DNA from: Arachidicoccus ginsenosidivorans
Lineage (GTDB): Bacteria; Bacteroidota; Bacteroidia; Chitinophagales; Chitinophagaceae
NCBI RefSeq assembly: GCF_007971385.1
Contig: NZ_CP042434.1
Location: 2,666,001-2,730,000 of the forward strand
Direction of reading: 5' to 3'
DNA length: 64,000 nucleotides
The notes beneath the pieces were generated by a model. That model was not told the origin of the DNA and made no database searches. It worked only from the letters and a program-made list of their open reading frames with translations. Position numbers and translations under genes: made by a program. Shown piece by piece: positions 1 to 9,257 of this stretch; the stretch's first letter is position 1, and every line of letters starts with the position of its first letter.

Positions 1-941
1 ATGATGGCCGGGAGTCCACTTTGTCGATTGATGCACCCTTTAGTAAACGCCTGAATGAAACTTTTGTGGCCAAATTAGGTGCTGGAATTGATGTCAGCAG
101 CTTTAAAAAGCAGGATTTGTCGATTAATAATAATCTGGTTACAATACGTCCGTCTATAGAAATCAACAGACCTGACTTTAAAATGAATCTGGGGATTATT
201 CCTTCTTTTTACAATAGTGATTTTCATTTAATGCCCAATCTATCCTTAGAAGCAAAAATGCGGGATGAACGCTTTATTGCCATGGCGGGTTGGAAAGGAT
301 ATTATAATAAGAATACCTACCGTTCTCTAACGACGTTTAACCCATGGATTGCGATCCCGCAGGATTTTGATTACACGCGTGTCTCTGAAATCTATGGAGG
401 TTTTAAAGGAACTGCGGGAGATCACCTGACTTTTAATGCAACCGTAGCTTATCTGAATGAAAAAGATGCGCCCTTATTTTTAAACAGAAAGGATGATAAT
501 TTGTTTGATGTGATTAGCGACGATATCAATAATTTACGGTTCCACGGGGAACTGGGTTTTAATGCCAAACAGAGTTTTTCATTGCTGGCAGGTGTAACCT
601 TGAATAATTATAGCAAGGCAACTGAGCAGGCATGGGGCATGTCTCCCATAGAGATGAACGGATCGCTGCGTTGGAGAATCCTGCCTGCTGTATTACTAAA
701 AAGCGATTTGGATATCTGGACAGGGGGTTATTATAAAGACCCATCTGCCGGTAATAAAAAGCTGAGCGGTGCCGCAGATTGGAATGTCGGAGCAGAAGTG
801 GATATTATTAAAAATGTGGGTCTTTGGTTACAGGTAAATAACCTGCTGAACAATAAATATCAACGCTTCTATAACTACCAGACAATTGGGGCAAATATTA
901 TGGGTGGTATTATCCTTAATTTTGGTCAACTGAAAAAATAA
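1..941 (+). CDS. TonB-dependent-receptor-like outer-membrane beta-barrel protein, C-terminal part
   Basis: The reading frame is open to the left edge of the window, so the N-terminus lies outside it; the TTG at 21 is not a real start. About 310 residues are visible. They alternate polar and hydrophobic residues in short strands rich in aromatics, and end with NNLLNNKYQRF followed by GGIILNF, the usual closing strands of TonB-receptor-type barrels with a terminal aromatic. The protein should sit in the outer membrane. Five bases separate its stop from the next gene, a CCDC81/HU-like membrane protein, so the two are probably cotranscribed. Whether a plug domain is present, and what the substrate is, cannot be seen from here. 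Confidence 0.72.
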   Translation, partial: DGRESTLSIDAPFSKRLNETFVAKLGAGIDVSSFKKQDLSINNNLVTIRPSIEINRPDFKMNLGIIPSFYNSDFHLMPNLSLEAKMRDERFIAMAGWKGYYNKNTYRSLTTFNPWIAIPQDFDYTRVSEIYGGFKGTAGDHLTFNATVAYLNEKDAPLFLNRKDDNLFDVISDDINNLRFHGELGFNAKQSFSLLAGVTLNNYSKATEQAWGMSPIEMNGSLRWRILPAVLLKSDLDIWTGGYYKDPSAGNKKLSGAADWNVGAEVDIIKNVGLWLQVNNLLNNKYQRFYNYQTIGANIMGGIILNFGQLKK

Positions 942-946
942 CCACG

Positions 947-1510
947 ATGCAAATAGAATCTTCATTATTCCAGCCTTTTTTAATTAAATACCGTAAACTT
1001 CCTTTAGGAAAACTCGGTACAGTTGTTTTACAGCAAGAACCGGCCTTTCATGAGTATACCAGTCAGGTGATCCGCCCGGTAAGAGAGGTTTTGGGATTTT
1101 CTCCCAAAACGGATGCTGGTCTGATGGAAAGTTTTGAGGCATTTGCAGAGAAAAAAGGGGTAGATAAAAATGGGGTAGCATTGCTGATTGATCAGATTAA
1201 AAGCCAACTTAACAAGAATAAAGAAGCTTTGCTGGTGGGAATAGGCACATTGAAGATTGAAAATAATGTATACAAGCTAGTGGGTGAGAATGTTTCTCAG
1301 GACTATCTAGCTCCTGTAACAGCGGGGGCTGTGATCCATGAAGGCGATGTACATGATGTTAAGGTAGGTGAAGAGGTACATTCCAGCGAGGAGATGAAAG
1401 CGATGCTGGCGGCAAAAAAGACAAAGGATTATTGGTGGGTATATGCGCTTATTTTGCTGGTAGTGGCCATCGCTGCTATTTTGTATTCTGTCTATGGAGA
1501 CAAGCTGTAA
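947..1510 (+). CDS. HU/CCDC81-like domain protein with C-terminal membrane anchor
   Basis: 187 residues. The first ~125 residues have the pattern of the bacterial CCDC81-type HU-like domains: a KLPLGKLGTVVLQ segment near residue 20, then I-P-V-REVLGF, then a helical stretch and VGIGTLKIENNVYKLVG. An acidic linker follows, then one strong transmembrane helix at about 164-183 (WWVYALILLVVAIAAILYSV) with a short charged tail. The domain would therefore lie on one face of the inner membrane. Related Bacteroidota proteins often carry a SPOR domain at the end; this one does not. It starts 5 bases after the upstream barrel gene. The family assignment is by eye, and no function is known to me. Confidence 0.68.
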   Translation: MQIESSLFQPFLIKYRKLPLGKLGTVVLQQEPAFHEYTSQVIRPVREVLGFSPKTDAGLMESFEAFAEKKGVDKNGVALLIDQIKSQLNKNKEALLVGIGTLKIENNVYKLVGENVSQDYLAPVTAGAVIHEGDVHDVKVGEEVHSSEEMKAMLAAKKTKDYWWVYALILLVVAIAAILYSVYGDKL

Positions 1511-1886
1511 TAAAGTGCGTTCCTGTAATTATATGGGTCAAAATCTTACGAGTAGATTATATTCCAACGAAGATTGGAAGAAAACCGGCCTAGTATAAGG
1601 TAGTGTGGCCGGGGGGGAATTTGAGCAGATATAATAATCACAATTTGCTAATGAGCCTAAGGCAGAAGGCACCTATGGGAAATCGCCCTATATGGTTGAC
1701 TGCCTGATCTTTTACAAATCAAAGCAACTGGATTCATTATTAAATGCTCCATGTGTGAAGTATAAATTGGAATAGTTTGTCCAATTTTTGGGTTATTTGT
1801 TTTCAGGTAATTATAAAGGTTATTTGTTTGTTATATGAAAAGTTTCTTTACCTTTACAAAACATCTTAATTTTTAAAACCTTATTT
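1511..1886. other. Intergenic stretch with promoter for the first barrel gene
   Basis: No convincing gene is present. A plus-strand frame around 1668-1774 reads for about 35 codons to a TAG and could be the end of a decayed gene, but I do not recognise it. There is a run of seven G at 1611-1617. The right end carries the promoter listed separately. Confidence 0.4.
1827..1856 (+). promoter_or_regulatory. Bacteroidota-type promoter
   Basis: TTTG at 1827-1830, 18 bases, then TACCTTTA at 1849-1856. This is one mismatch from the TAnnTTTG -7 element at close to the usual spacing, and it lies 30 bases before the ATG at 1887. Confidence 0.5.
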
Positions 1887-2456
1887 ATGAGAAAACTATT
1901 CTTGCTTTTGGGTGCAGGCTTCCTGTTATCTACTGCCACCAAAGCCCAATCTTATGAGCGTCCAGTTGGTTCTGAGTTCAGTATCGGTATTGAAGGAGCA
2001 TTACCTACCAGCGGTTGGGATGCTTACACAGATGCAGGGGGAACAAAAAAACTGGCCGATTTTGGTATTGGAGCTACGATTAAATATGCCTATAACTTTA
2101 ATGAAACGATCGCTGCGACATTCCAGACGGGATATATTTATTTTCCTGGTAATGACTTGGGTATCGGAAAGGAAAACATAAGCCAGATTCCAATTAAGGC
2201 AGGTGTACGATTTAGTATGAGTAGCTTCTATATTGAACCTCAGTTTGGTTTAAGTTCATTAAACGAAAAAGGGAAAATTGCTGGGGATGATAACTCATAT
2301 ACGACTTCAAATACCGCATTTACTTATGCAATTGGTATCGGTGCGATGGCCGGCCGTAATTTTGATATTGGCTTTAGGTATGAAGCAATGTCTAAAGATG
2401 GTACTGTTGGATTTTTGGCGTTGAGACTGGCTTATTCTCTACCTTTTGGCAGATAG
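1887..2456 (+). CDS. Small outer-membrane beta-barrel protein (first paralogue)
   Basis: 189 residues with a clear signal peptide (MRKLFLLLGAGFLLSTATKA, then QS). The mature protein is a run of amphipathic strands: FSIGIEGALPTSGWD, GATIKYAYNFNETIAATFQ, AGVRFSMSSFYIEPQFGLSSL, FTYAIGIGAMAGRNFDIGFRYE, LALRLAYSLPFGR. It ends on an aromatic followed by GR, as in small 8-stranded barrels of the OmpW/outer-membrane-beta-barrel kind. It has its own promoter and terminator. The next gene is a paralogue and a third copy is decayed. The role is unknown. Confidence 0.78.
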   Translation: MRKLFLLLGAGFLLSTATKAQSYERPVGSEFSIGIEGALPTSGWDAYTDAGGTKKLADFGIGATIKYAYNFNETIAATFQTGYIYFPGNDLGIGKENISQIPIKAGVRFSMSSFYIEPQFGLSSLNEKGKIAGDDNSYTTSNTAFTYAIGIGAMAGRNFDIGFRYEAMSKDGTVGFLALRLAYSLPFGR

Positions 2457-2479
2457 GCTATGATATTAATATATTGGCA

Positions 2480-2509
2480 AAAAGTCACTTCTAAATGCAA
2501 GTGGCTTTT
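2480..2509 (+). terminator. Rho-independent terminator after first barrel gene
   Basis: An 11-bp stem AAAAGTCACTT / AAGTGGCTTTT (one G-U pair) with an 8-base loop, followed by the T-rich TGTTGTTTATT. It starts 24 bases after the stop codon. Confidence 0.7.
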
Positions 2510-2627
2510 GTTGTTTATTGAGATCGGCTTATTGGGAAATTTCCTATCAGAAATTAATGTTGCTTTTATTCACTTTAATTATATGGCTAGAATTATTTTA
2601 ATTAAACCTGTATTTTAGACTAATTTG

Positions 2628-3200
2628 ATGATGAAAAAGATACCGATACTACTTACGTTGACTTGCTTGGTATATACCGGATTAAAAGCCCAATCACATT
2701 TTGACCTACAACGCAGATCCGAATTAAGTATAGGACTAGAAGGTGCATTACCCATGAATGGCTGGGACTTGTATGCCAAAAACACGAAGAGTGCAAGCTT
2801 TGGTGCAGGCCTTTCGCTTAAATATGTCTATAACATAAATGACATGCTCGCTACCACTACGCAAATTGGGGGCTTACATTTTTTTGCCCATAATCTGGAT
2901 GGCACGAAAGTGAACTCTGATCAATTTTTTTTGAAGGCAGGTATAAGATTAAAAACGGGTATTATTTATTTTGAACCAGCATGTGGCATCAGCTCTTTAT
3001 CCGGGAATGTACCGGATAAAATCAATGGAGGTTTTGGCGCTTCTTCCATAACACCTTTTACATATGCGATGGCTATAGGTGCTTTTGTGGGTAAAAGTTT
3101 TGATGTTAGCCTCAGGTATGAGGCGATGACCAAAGAAGCAACGGTAGGGTATATGGGGCTACGGATAGCTTACAAAATACCGCTAGGTGAGGTGCAATAG
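2628..3200 (+). CDS. Small outer-membrane beta-barrel protein (second paralogue)
   Basis: 190 residues from the ATG at 2628; a second ATG follows directly at 2631. It has a signal peptide (MKKIPILLTLTCLVYTGLKA, then QS) and the same strand order as the gene at 1887: LSIGLEGALPMNGWD, LSLKYVYNINDMLATTTQIG, KAGIRLKTGIIYFEPACGISSL, FTYAMAIGAFVGKSFDVSLRYEAM, YMGLRIAYKIPLG. The two proteins are clearly tandem duplicates that have diverged. I see no terminator after it before the relic of the third copy begins. Confidence 0.76.
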   Translation: MMKKIPILLTLTCLVYTGLKAQSHFDLQRRSELSIGLEGALPMNGWDLYAKNTKSASFGAGLSLKYVYNINDMLATTTQIGGLHFFAHNLDGTKVNSDQFFLKAGIRLKTGIIYFEPACGISSLSGNVPDKINGGFGASSITPFTYAMAIGAFVGKSFDVSLRYEAMTKEATVGYMGLRIAYKIPLGEVQ

Positions 3201-3270
3201 TTATTTGAACGCTAATTGGCGGGATAAGCACCTAAAGAGCCAGGTTGGTCAAGTCAAAGTTCTTTGGTGG

Positions 3271-3632
3271 GCAGTTGGAGCGACGATCAAATATGCTTAT
3301 AATTTTAATAAAACTCTTGCTGCAAATTTTCAGATTAGCTATATTTATTTTCCGGGATATTGTCACCTAACCCGCAAAAGTAAACGCTGTCCAGATTCCA
3401 ATTAAGGCTGGTGTTAGATTGAGTAAGAGTATTTTCTGTATAAAGCCACAATTTGGCCATAGTTCCTACTATATGTAATTAAAGGTTGTAAGTAATTCTG
3501 TGGATTTTTCCGGTTCTGGTTCTACTACTGCATTTACTTATGTTATTGGTATTGACGCGATGGCCGTCCGTAATTTTGATGATGGCCTGCGTTATGAAGC
3601 AAAGTCTAAAGATTGGATATATACCCGGCCAT
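3271..3632 (+). pseudogene. Decayed third copy of the small barrel gene
   Basis: Translated pieces in different frames match the gene at 1887 in order. GATIKYAYNFNKTLAANFQ and YIYFPG are at 3281-3360, IPIKAGVRLSKS then PQFGHSS at 3397-3470, and TAFTYVIGIDAMAVRNFDDGLRYEAKSKD at 3523-3613. The frame is broken between each piece and stops occur at about 3475 and 3631. The N-terminal signal peptide and the last strand are missing. Unlike the single-base breaks elsewhere in this window, this locus has several independent lesions and substitutions, so it is a genuine relic of a tandem array. Confidence 0.82.
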
Positions 3633-4321
3633 AAGTAATTATTTGGTCTGAGTTTTGGCCGAGTATATATCATTTATATTTGGCCAGAACTCGAAAAATT
3701 TGTAAAGTTTTGGCCGATTTTACACCCTTTGAGCATTAAGATATGAAAATATAAAGCATTTGATTTTTTTTGCAGGGGGGAGAAATTAAAGCTCCCCAGA
3801 ACTGAATATTTCATTTTTTCATTCGACCAAGTTGTTGATTTTTGGATTCTTAAGGCTTTCCTCAATTTGCACCACACAACATTCATGTTAATTTCTAAAA
3901 ATGCTCAATCCGATACAATATTTTAGCCTCCACTGACTTTGGGGCATTAGATAGACGGATGATTGGCATTAACACTAGTATTGAAATGGCAGAAATGAGG
4001 TAATCAAAAGCGATGCCTTTGAAATATGTCTTATGATTCATGGTATATTTTTTGTTCATTATTAGGCAATGCGGCTGTAATATTGAATGCAATGATATTA
4101 ATTTTTCATATTTGGTAATTAATTAAAACTCTTTAAATAAAGTGATAGAAAAAATGTGGAAAAATGTGAGAAAACAAATAGCTTTTAAAGAAGGATTGAA
4201 AGGTATGAACCGGCAAAGAGATTGATTTAGGCTAACCTAGTAACAGTAAAATATTTAACTTTGACAATTTTAATGCCTGATTATTTGTTACTAAAAAATG
4301 ATTTGATAAAAATTACTTTAA
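3633..4321. other. AT-rich intergenic region before the photolyase
   Basis: No supportable gene. Short open frames on the minus strand (3674-3886, 3895-4092) have low-complexity translations with no recognisable pattern. The right end has the photolyase promoter. Confidence 0.45.
4256..4263 (+). promoter_or_regulatory. -7 promoter element of the photolyase gene
   Basis: TAACTTTG, an exact TAnnTTTG match, lies 58 bases before the start codon. The -33 element is not clear. Confidence 0.4.
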
Positions 4322-5635
4322 ATGAAGCAACGAGAGGCAGTTACCATATTCTGGTTTAGAAGGGATTTGCGATTGGATGACAATACAGGATTATTCCATG
4401 CCTTGAATACCGGGTTCCCCGTTTTACCTATTTTTATTTTTGATAGTACCATATTGGATAAATTGGACAGTAAGTGGGATAGGAGAGTAGATTATTTCCA
4501 TCAGGCACTGCAAAACATTAATGATGACCTCAAAAAGTTGGATAGCACTTTTTGTACTTTTTATGGTGAGCCATTTAATATTTTCAAAACTCTATTGAAA
4601 CAATATGATATTCAAGGTATTTATTGCAATCGAGATTACGAACCGACGGCTATAAAAAGGGATACTGATATTGCTGAATATTGTAAAGAAAAAGCCGTAG
4701 TGTTTAAAGCCTTTAAAGACCAAGTAATTTTCGATAGGAATGATATATTAAAAAATGATGGTACACCCTATACTGTCTATACTCCTTATGCCAAAAATTG
4801 GCGCCACCAGCTATGTAGGGAAGATTACAAGGCCAAAAAGATGAATTGGCGCGGCTTGTATCGGCAAAGTTTTAAAAATATTCACACCTTGGCCGATATC
4901 GGTTTTCAAAAGACTGATATAAACTTTGTCAAACCTTCATTAAACCCTACCATTATTGATAACTATGATAAGAGACGGGATTTTCCTGCTGAGAATGGGA
5001 CAAGCAGACTAGCCATGGCGCTTAGATATGGGACCATAAGTATTCGCAAATGTGTCGAATTTGCTTTGGACCATAATAATACGTGGCTATCAGAGTTGAT
5101 TTGGCGTGAATTTTTTATGCAGATTCTCTATCATTATCCTAAAGTAATTGATTGCTCTTTTAAGAACAAATATGATTTTATAAATTGGCGTAATAATGAA
5201 CAGGAATTTGAATTATGGTGTGCTGGAAAAACAGGTTTTGCCCTTGTAGATGCGGGAATGCGTCAACTTAACCAGACCGGGTATATGCATAATAGGGTAC
5301 GGATGGTGGCCGCTAGTTTTCTGGTGAAAGATTTATTAATAGATTGGCGATGGGGTGAATCATATTTTGCAGCTAAGCTGAATGATTATGACTTGTCTTC
5401 AAATAATGGAAACTGGCAATGGGTGGCAGGATGTGGCTGTGATGCAGCTCCCTATTTTAGAATTTTTAATCCCGAAACGCAGGCACTTAAATTTGATAGT
5501 GATTTAAAATATATTCGGCAATGGATTCCTGAATTTGGTACAAATGAATATCCGAAGCCAATGGTTGACCATAAGGCTGCCAGGCTAAGGGCATTGACGG
5601 AATATAAAAAAGCTGTTATTGAAAATAAATTATAA
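4322..5635 (+). CDS. phrB: Deoxyribodipyrimidine photolyase (cryptochrome/photolyase family)
   Basis: 437 residues, a usual length for class I photolyases. The N-terminal antenna-binding Rossmann domain starts with TIFWFRRDLRLDDNTGL (8-24). The C-terminal helical FAD domain has LSELIWREFFMQIL (256-269), the MRQLNQTGYMHNRVRM segment (313-328) and the hallmark SNNGNWQWVAG...DAAPYFRIFNP (360-384). These FAD- and DNA-lesion-contact regions are intact, so it should repair cyclobutane pyrimidine dimers with blue light. It stands alone between a relic region and a convergent operon. A (6-4) photolyase or a DASH cryptochrome is possible but less likely from the motifs. Confidence 0.93.
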   Translation: MKQREAVTIFWFRRDLRLDDNTGLFHALNTGFPVLPIFIFDSTILDKLDSKWDRRVDYFHQALQNINDDLKKLDSTFCTFYGEPFNIFKTLLKQYDIQGIYCNRDYEPTAIKRDTDIAEYCKEKAVVFKAFKDQVIFDRNDILKNDGTPYTVYTPYAKNWRHQLCREDYKAKKMNWRGLYRQSFKNIHTLADIGFQKTDINFVKPSLNPTIIDNYDKRRDFPAENGTSRLAMALRYGTISIRKCVEFALDHNNTWLSELIWREFFMQILYHYPKVIDCSFKNKYDFINWRNNEQEFELWCAGKTGFALVDAGMRQLNQTGYMHNRVRMVAASFLVKDLLIDWRWGESYFAAKLNDYDLSSNNGNWQWVAGCGCDAAPYFRIFNPETQALKFDSDLKYIRQWIPEFGTNEYPKPMVDHKAARLRALTEYKKAVIENKL

Positions 5636-5737
5636 ATGATAAGAGGGCAAGGGTGATGAAATCGTGAATGTCGGATTTATTGAAAATTGTCAGCATTTCT
5701 TTAGATTAATTATCTTATGGATTAAGCTGACAAATAT

Positions 5738-7758
5738 TTAATCTGTCATGATGCGGTTATACACCAGAGAACCTCCTTTATTAAAGATTCTCAGGCCTAA
5801 TTCTCCAGCTACCCCTTCGGGTCTTTGAAAGATCAGCCCTGCCTGGTCTACAATTACTTTTCCGTCAACACTAGTGACATTAATCGTGGCCTGATATTTT
5901 TCTCCTCTTTTCTCAAAATTTAAAGTCACGGTTGGAACCTGCTGATTGAAAACCCATTTAATATTTAAGTCATTAAGGTCGTCAAGTATTTTCCTGATGG
6001 TGTGGTCAGATTTTCCAGTTATTTTTAAATTGAACCTCATCTTTAAACCGCTAAACGGAACCAGCTGAGGATATGTAGTGTATAGCATATTGTTATAGAA
6101 ATCACGGTTGCCTTTATTTTCTACTTTATCGTAGACTTTGGCAATAGCTTCATATAACCTTCCTAAAAAGAGTTTCTCGTTTTGTGTATCGAGTTTTGTT
6201 GTCTGAATCAGGTTCTCCAAAATAGTTCTGGCTTTCGTATATTGGCCGCCCTGGATATCGAATTTGGCTTCAAAAAGTTTAAAATAACGTTGAATATTCT
6301 TTCTTTTGTCCGTTTGTTGGTAATCATGGTACTTTTCCGCAAAATACTTAGGGCTAAAGTCTTTCATTAAATACCAGCCTTCGTCAAAAGTTGTGGTCGC
6401 TTCAGAACAAAAAAGATCATAGACCATCCTGAAACGATCCGGATTGTAGGCCAGGTTAATGCAGACGTTATAGGCTGCCATTAGTTTTTTGGCTTTTAGC
6501 TGACCTAACCGGTAAAGTGTCGTAGGTGAATACCACCAACCTTTATTCAGAAATTTAATTTCCTCAATTTGGTGATCTAGTAAATTGACTCTTAATAAGT
6601 TAATTGTAAATTCATATTGCTCCTGGGTGAGCGTCGTACCGATATGTAATTCTTTAAATTCCGCGGCCTTATTCAGCGCATATTGTGCGCTGTCCAGCTG
6701 GGCGTCATATATAAAAGATCTGCAAAGTGCCAGATTATACCAACCAAAACCTGGTCTCGAGCCGTTTTGTTGTATGATCTGATCACACATTGTAATGGCA
6801 TCTTTACTGCGGCCTGCATAGACGTATAATTCAGGAAGGTAATAATAAGGCTCCTTGAGTACGTTTTCACCACTGTAGCTAATGGATAAGTCTCTTTGGA
6901 AGAATTGTTGCGCATTTTTAAAATTACCAATCTCCGCCTGAAATCCTGCATAGTTATTCCAGGAGATCATGCCATATTTGGCTAAAATCTGGTAGTAGTG
7001 AAAGCAACTGTCGTAATTCTTATTATAACAATGAAGCAGCGCCAGATAGTGGTAGATCTGTAACTCATCTGCCAAGGCCTGGTCTGGCCCAAACCATTCA
7101 TCGTTGATCCGTTGGTTTTTATGAATAAAGTTCAGGCCGTCATAACAGTATTTGAAAGCCATCTGTTCATTTTCCTTGACGGAGTTTTTTAAAAAGGGAT
7201 GGGTGGCGGATGTAAAGATCCTGTTTCTGTGATAGGTCCATGCCCGGTGGTAGTATATACCAAAAAATCCTTTTTAAAATTATAGGAGGCCAGATGATTC
7301 AGCAAAGACATGACAGAATCCGGCATTTCTATATTATCATAGCATTCCTTCAGGGCATTACAGATGGTATAATAATCCTGGAACCGGTCATAATACCTGG
7401 TTAGGTATTCCAGACTGGTAAATAATCTTTTAAATTGTGGGTTGTATTGCTTTTCTATGAGTTCTCTTGCTTTTTCAAGGGTCGGAATCGCATTTTTATA
7501 GCCAAGATAGTCTGCACTGTGATTATATTTAAAATATCCTTCATAAAGATACCCGACATAATAAGTACTGTCCATCTTCTGAAATGCCTTGCCTTTGGTC
7601 AGCGCATCATCATCGGTGAGCTGCGCGTCCATGCGCTCGGCATCAATCTCATACCGGGCGGCCTGATGCTGCTGGGCGCATAAGCGTCCGGCAGTCATCA
7701 GGCTGAGGAGTAACCAGATGACTATAATTAACCTTATATGGATTCTTCTAGTCTTCAC
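5738..7758 (-). CDS. Secreted TPR-type protein, last gene of the MoxR operon (one frame break)
   Basis: Two adjacent frames form one protein of about 673 residues. The first part (7758 to 7189) has a signal peptide ending near AGRLCA-QQ and helical repeats (YYVGYLYEGYFKYN, FTSLEYLTRYYDRF). The second part (down to 5738) continues with TPR-like helices (LQIYHYLALLHCYNKNYDSC, AQYALNKAAEFKEL) and ends in a beta-rich domain. Adding one base at the A-run 7214-7216 (T-run on the coding strand) joins them as ETGSFTSATHPFLKNSVKENEQMAF. Its start overlaps the MoxR stop by 4 bases (ATGA), so it is translationally coupled. Its role is probably as a periplasmic scaffold or partner of the MoxR complex. 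The break looks like a sequencing indel. Confidence 0.7.
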
Positions 7759-8774
7759 TTATCCTTACCTGTCAAATTAAGTTTACTAAGACGATCCATT
7801 TCAATATCCAGGATTTGATACAAGAGTTTGGCCCTGGCTTCTTTATTTCTATAAAGGATTCTGTGATCTAAGACAGGATGGGTCAGAATCTGCAAGTCAT
7901 TCTCTGTTACATAATCACGGGCGTTGATCAGCGCATAAGCTTTCAGGCATTTAATAAAAGAAATCCCGCTTCTGGTGGATGCGCCCAGGATGATTTCATC
8001 ATTGATCCGGGTGGCAGAAACAATATTACGGACAGCTGCCAGCAGTTCCGGATGAATATAGACCTTTTCTGCTGATTGTTGCAAGGCCAGAATCTCGTCT
8101 ATACTTAATACTTGTGAGACGACCTGCTGATTATGTTGAATGGCTAAATACTCCTCATAAATTTGTAGTTCTGTATCATCATCCACATACCCAAAATGGA
8201 TTTTAATATAAAAACGATCTAACTGAGCTGCTGGCAAAGGGTAAGTCCCTTCCATCTCAATGGGGTTTTGAGTGGCCATGGTAAAAAATAAGCGTTCCAG
8301 CGGGAAAGTTGTTTCGCCAACTGTAATCTGTTTTTCGGCCATACACTCCAGTAAAGCTGATTGGACTTTAGGGGAAGCCCTGTTAATCTCATCTGCCAAA
8401 AGCACATTACAGAATAAAGGTCCCTTTTTGAATGTAAAATCCCTGTTTGCTTCATCAAAAATATAAGAACCGATTAAATCCATCGGCAAAAGATCCGGTG
8501 TGAACTGGATTCGTTTAAATACGGCTTGCCCGCCCACGGTACCCGTGATGCTTTTAGCCAGTGTTTTAGCCATCACGGTTTTGCCGGTACCCGGATTGTC
8601 TTCCATCAGGATATGTCCACCAGCGATAAGCGCTGTTAGTATCAGCCTGATTTGCTTGGTTTTGCCTTTGATGACCTGTTCAATATTTTGAATAAGTCTT
8701 TCTATATTTTGTACACTGGCAGGTGGCTGTGGTGTACTTTGTTCCATATTAATTATGTCATTTTCCATATTCAC
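7755..8774 (-). CDS. MoxR-family AAA+ ATPase
   Basis: 339 residues from a GTG at 8774 directly after the previous stop; an in-frame ATG at 8768 is an equally good start. Walker A is DNPGTGKT (59-66), Walker B is LLADEIN (125-131), and NPIEMEGTYPLPAAQLDRF carries the sensor/MoxR signature. MoxR proteins are AAA+ chaperone-like ATPases that mature or activate complexes, usually with a vWA-fold partner encoded beside them; here the DUF58 protein would be that partner. It lies in the minus-strand operon DUF58 - transglutaminase - DUF4129 - MoxR - TPR, with zero spacing upstream and a 4-base overlap downstream. Confidence 0.93.
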   Translation of the reverse strand: MNMENDIINMEQSTPQPPASVQNIERLIQNIEQVIKGKTKQIRLILTALIAGGHILMEDNPGTGKTVMAKTLAKSITGTVGGQAVFKRIQFTPDLLPMDLIGSYIFDEANRDFTFKKGPLFCNVLLADEINRASPKVQSALLECMAEKQITVGETTFPLERLFFTMATQNPIEMEGTYPLPAAQLDRFYIKIHFGYVDDDTELQIYEEYLAIQHNQQVVSQVLSIDEILALQQSAEKVYIHPELLAAVRNIVSATRINDEIILGASTRSGISFIKCLKAYALINARDYVTENDLQILTHPVLDHRILYRNKEARAKLLYQILDIEMDRLSKLNLTGKDK

Positions 8775-9191
8775 CTAATGATTTTTAATGAAAAAATGTA
8801 AGGGATGATAAAAGTTCAAAAACAATACAACGCGCTTTTTCCAGGGGATATGTGCTTTGACGGCCTTAATAAAAGGTTTATAAGTGGCCGCTGCCTGGTC
8901 TATCTCCTGTTGACTGGGCGCTGTATGGCTATATTTTTCTTTTTGGTACACCTTGGTAAATAAACTAAGATTTGTGCCAAAGCGTTTATCTATTTGTTGG
9001 GCAAAGTCTTCAGGGCTATGAAAGTCCCTTGGATAACCCATCTGGTTGAGCAGATATAAAATAGCCCGTTGTTTGTAATGCAGGTTTTTTCTGGCGCGGA
9101 AATTAAAAAAGCGCCAGATCAGCCATGGTAACAAAATGATTAAAATCATCAGGACAATGGCAATGGTGGCTAGCGTTATAAGTATCGTCAA
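8775..9191 (-). CDS. DUF4129-type membrane-anchored protein, possibly the C-terminus of the transglutaminase protein
   Basis: About 138 residues from a TTG. A transmembrane helix (LITLATIAIVLMILIILLPW) is followed by a soluble domain with YLLNQMGYPRDFHSPEDFAQQI and FTKVYQKEKYSHTAPSQQEID, matching the DUF4129 pattern. No in-frame ATG or GTG precedes it. The frame stays open upstream to the TAA that ends the transglutaminase gene and is in register with that gene. Read through, it gives KDAVRSYLHGFNWL directly before the helix, a natural membrane-entry segment. In many bacteria DUF4129 is the last domain of TgpA-like transglutaminases. The start is therefore uncertain: either a fused protein interrupted by errors at 9230-9258, or a separate gene whose start is obscured by one indel. 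Confidence 0.7.
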   Translation of the reverse strand: MTILITLATIAIVLMILIILLPWLIWRFFNFRARKNLHYKQRAILYLLNQMGYPRDFHSPEDFAQQIDKRFGTNLSLFTKVYQKEKYSHTAPSQQEIDQAAATYKPFIKAVKAHIPWKKRVVLFLNFYHPLHFFIKNH

Positions 9192-9257
9192 CCAGTTAAA
9201 GCCATGCAGATAGGAGCGAACGGCATCTTTACTAGGGGTGGTGTTTTTCCTCCTTGA

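Noticed and set aside
1511-1774. Possible decayed gene (frame ending near 1774)
   Set aside because: About 35 codons read without a stop, but there is no recognisable sequence and no start.
3674-4092. Two minus-strand open frames before the photolyase
   Set aside because: Their translations are low-complexity and AT-driven with no signal peptide or motif.
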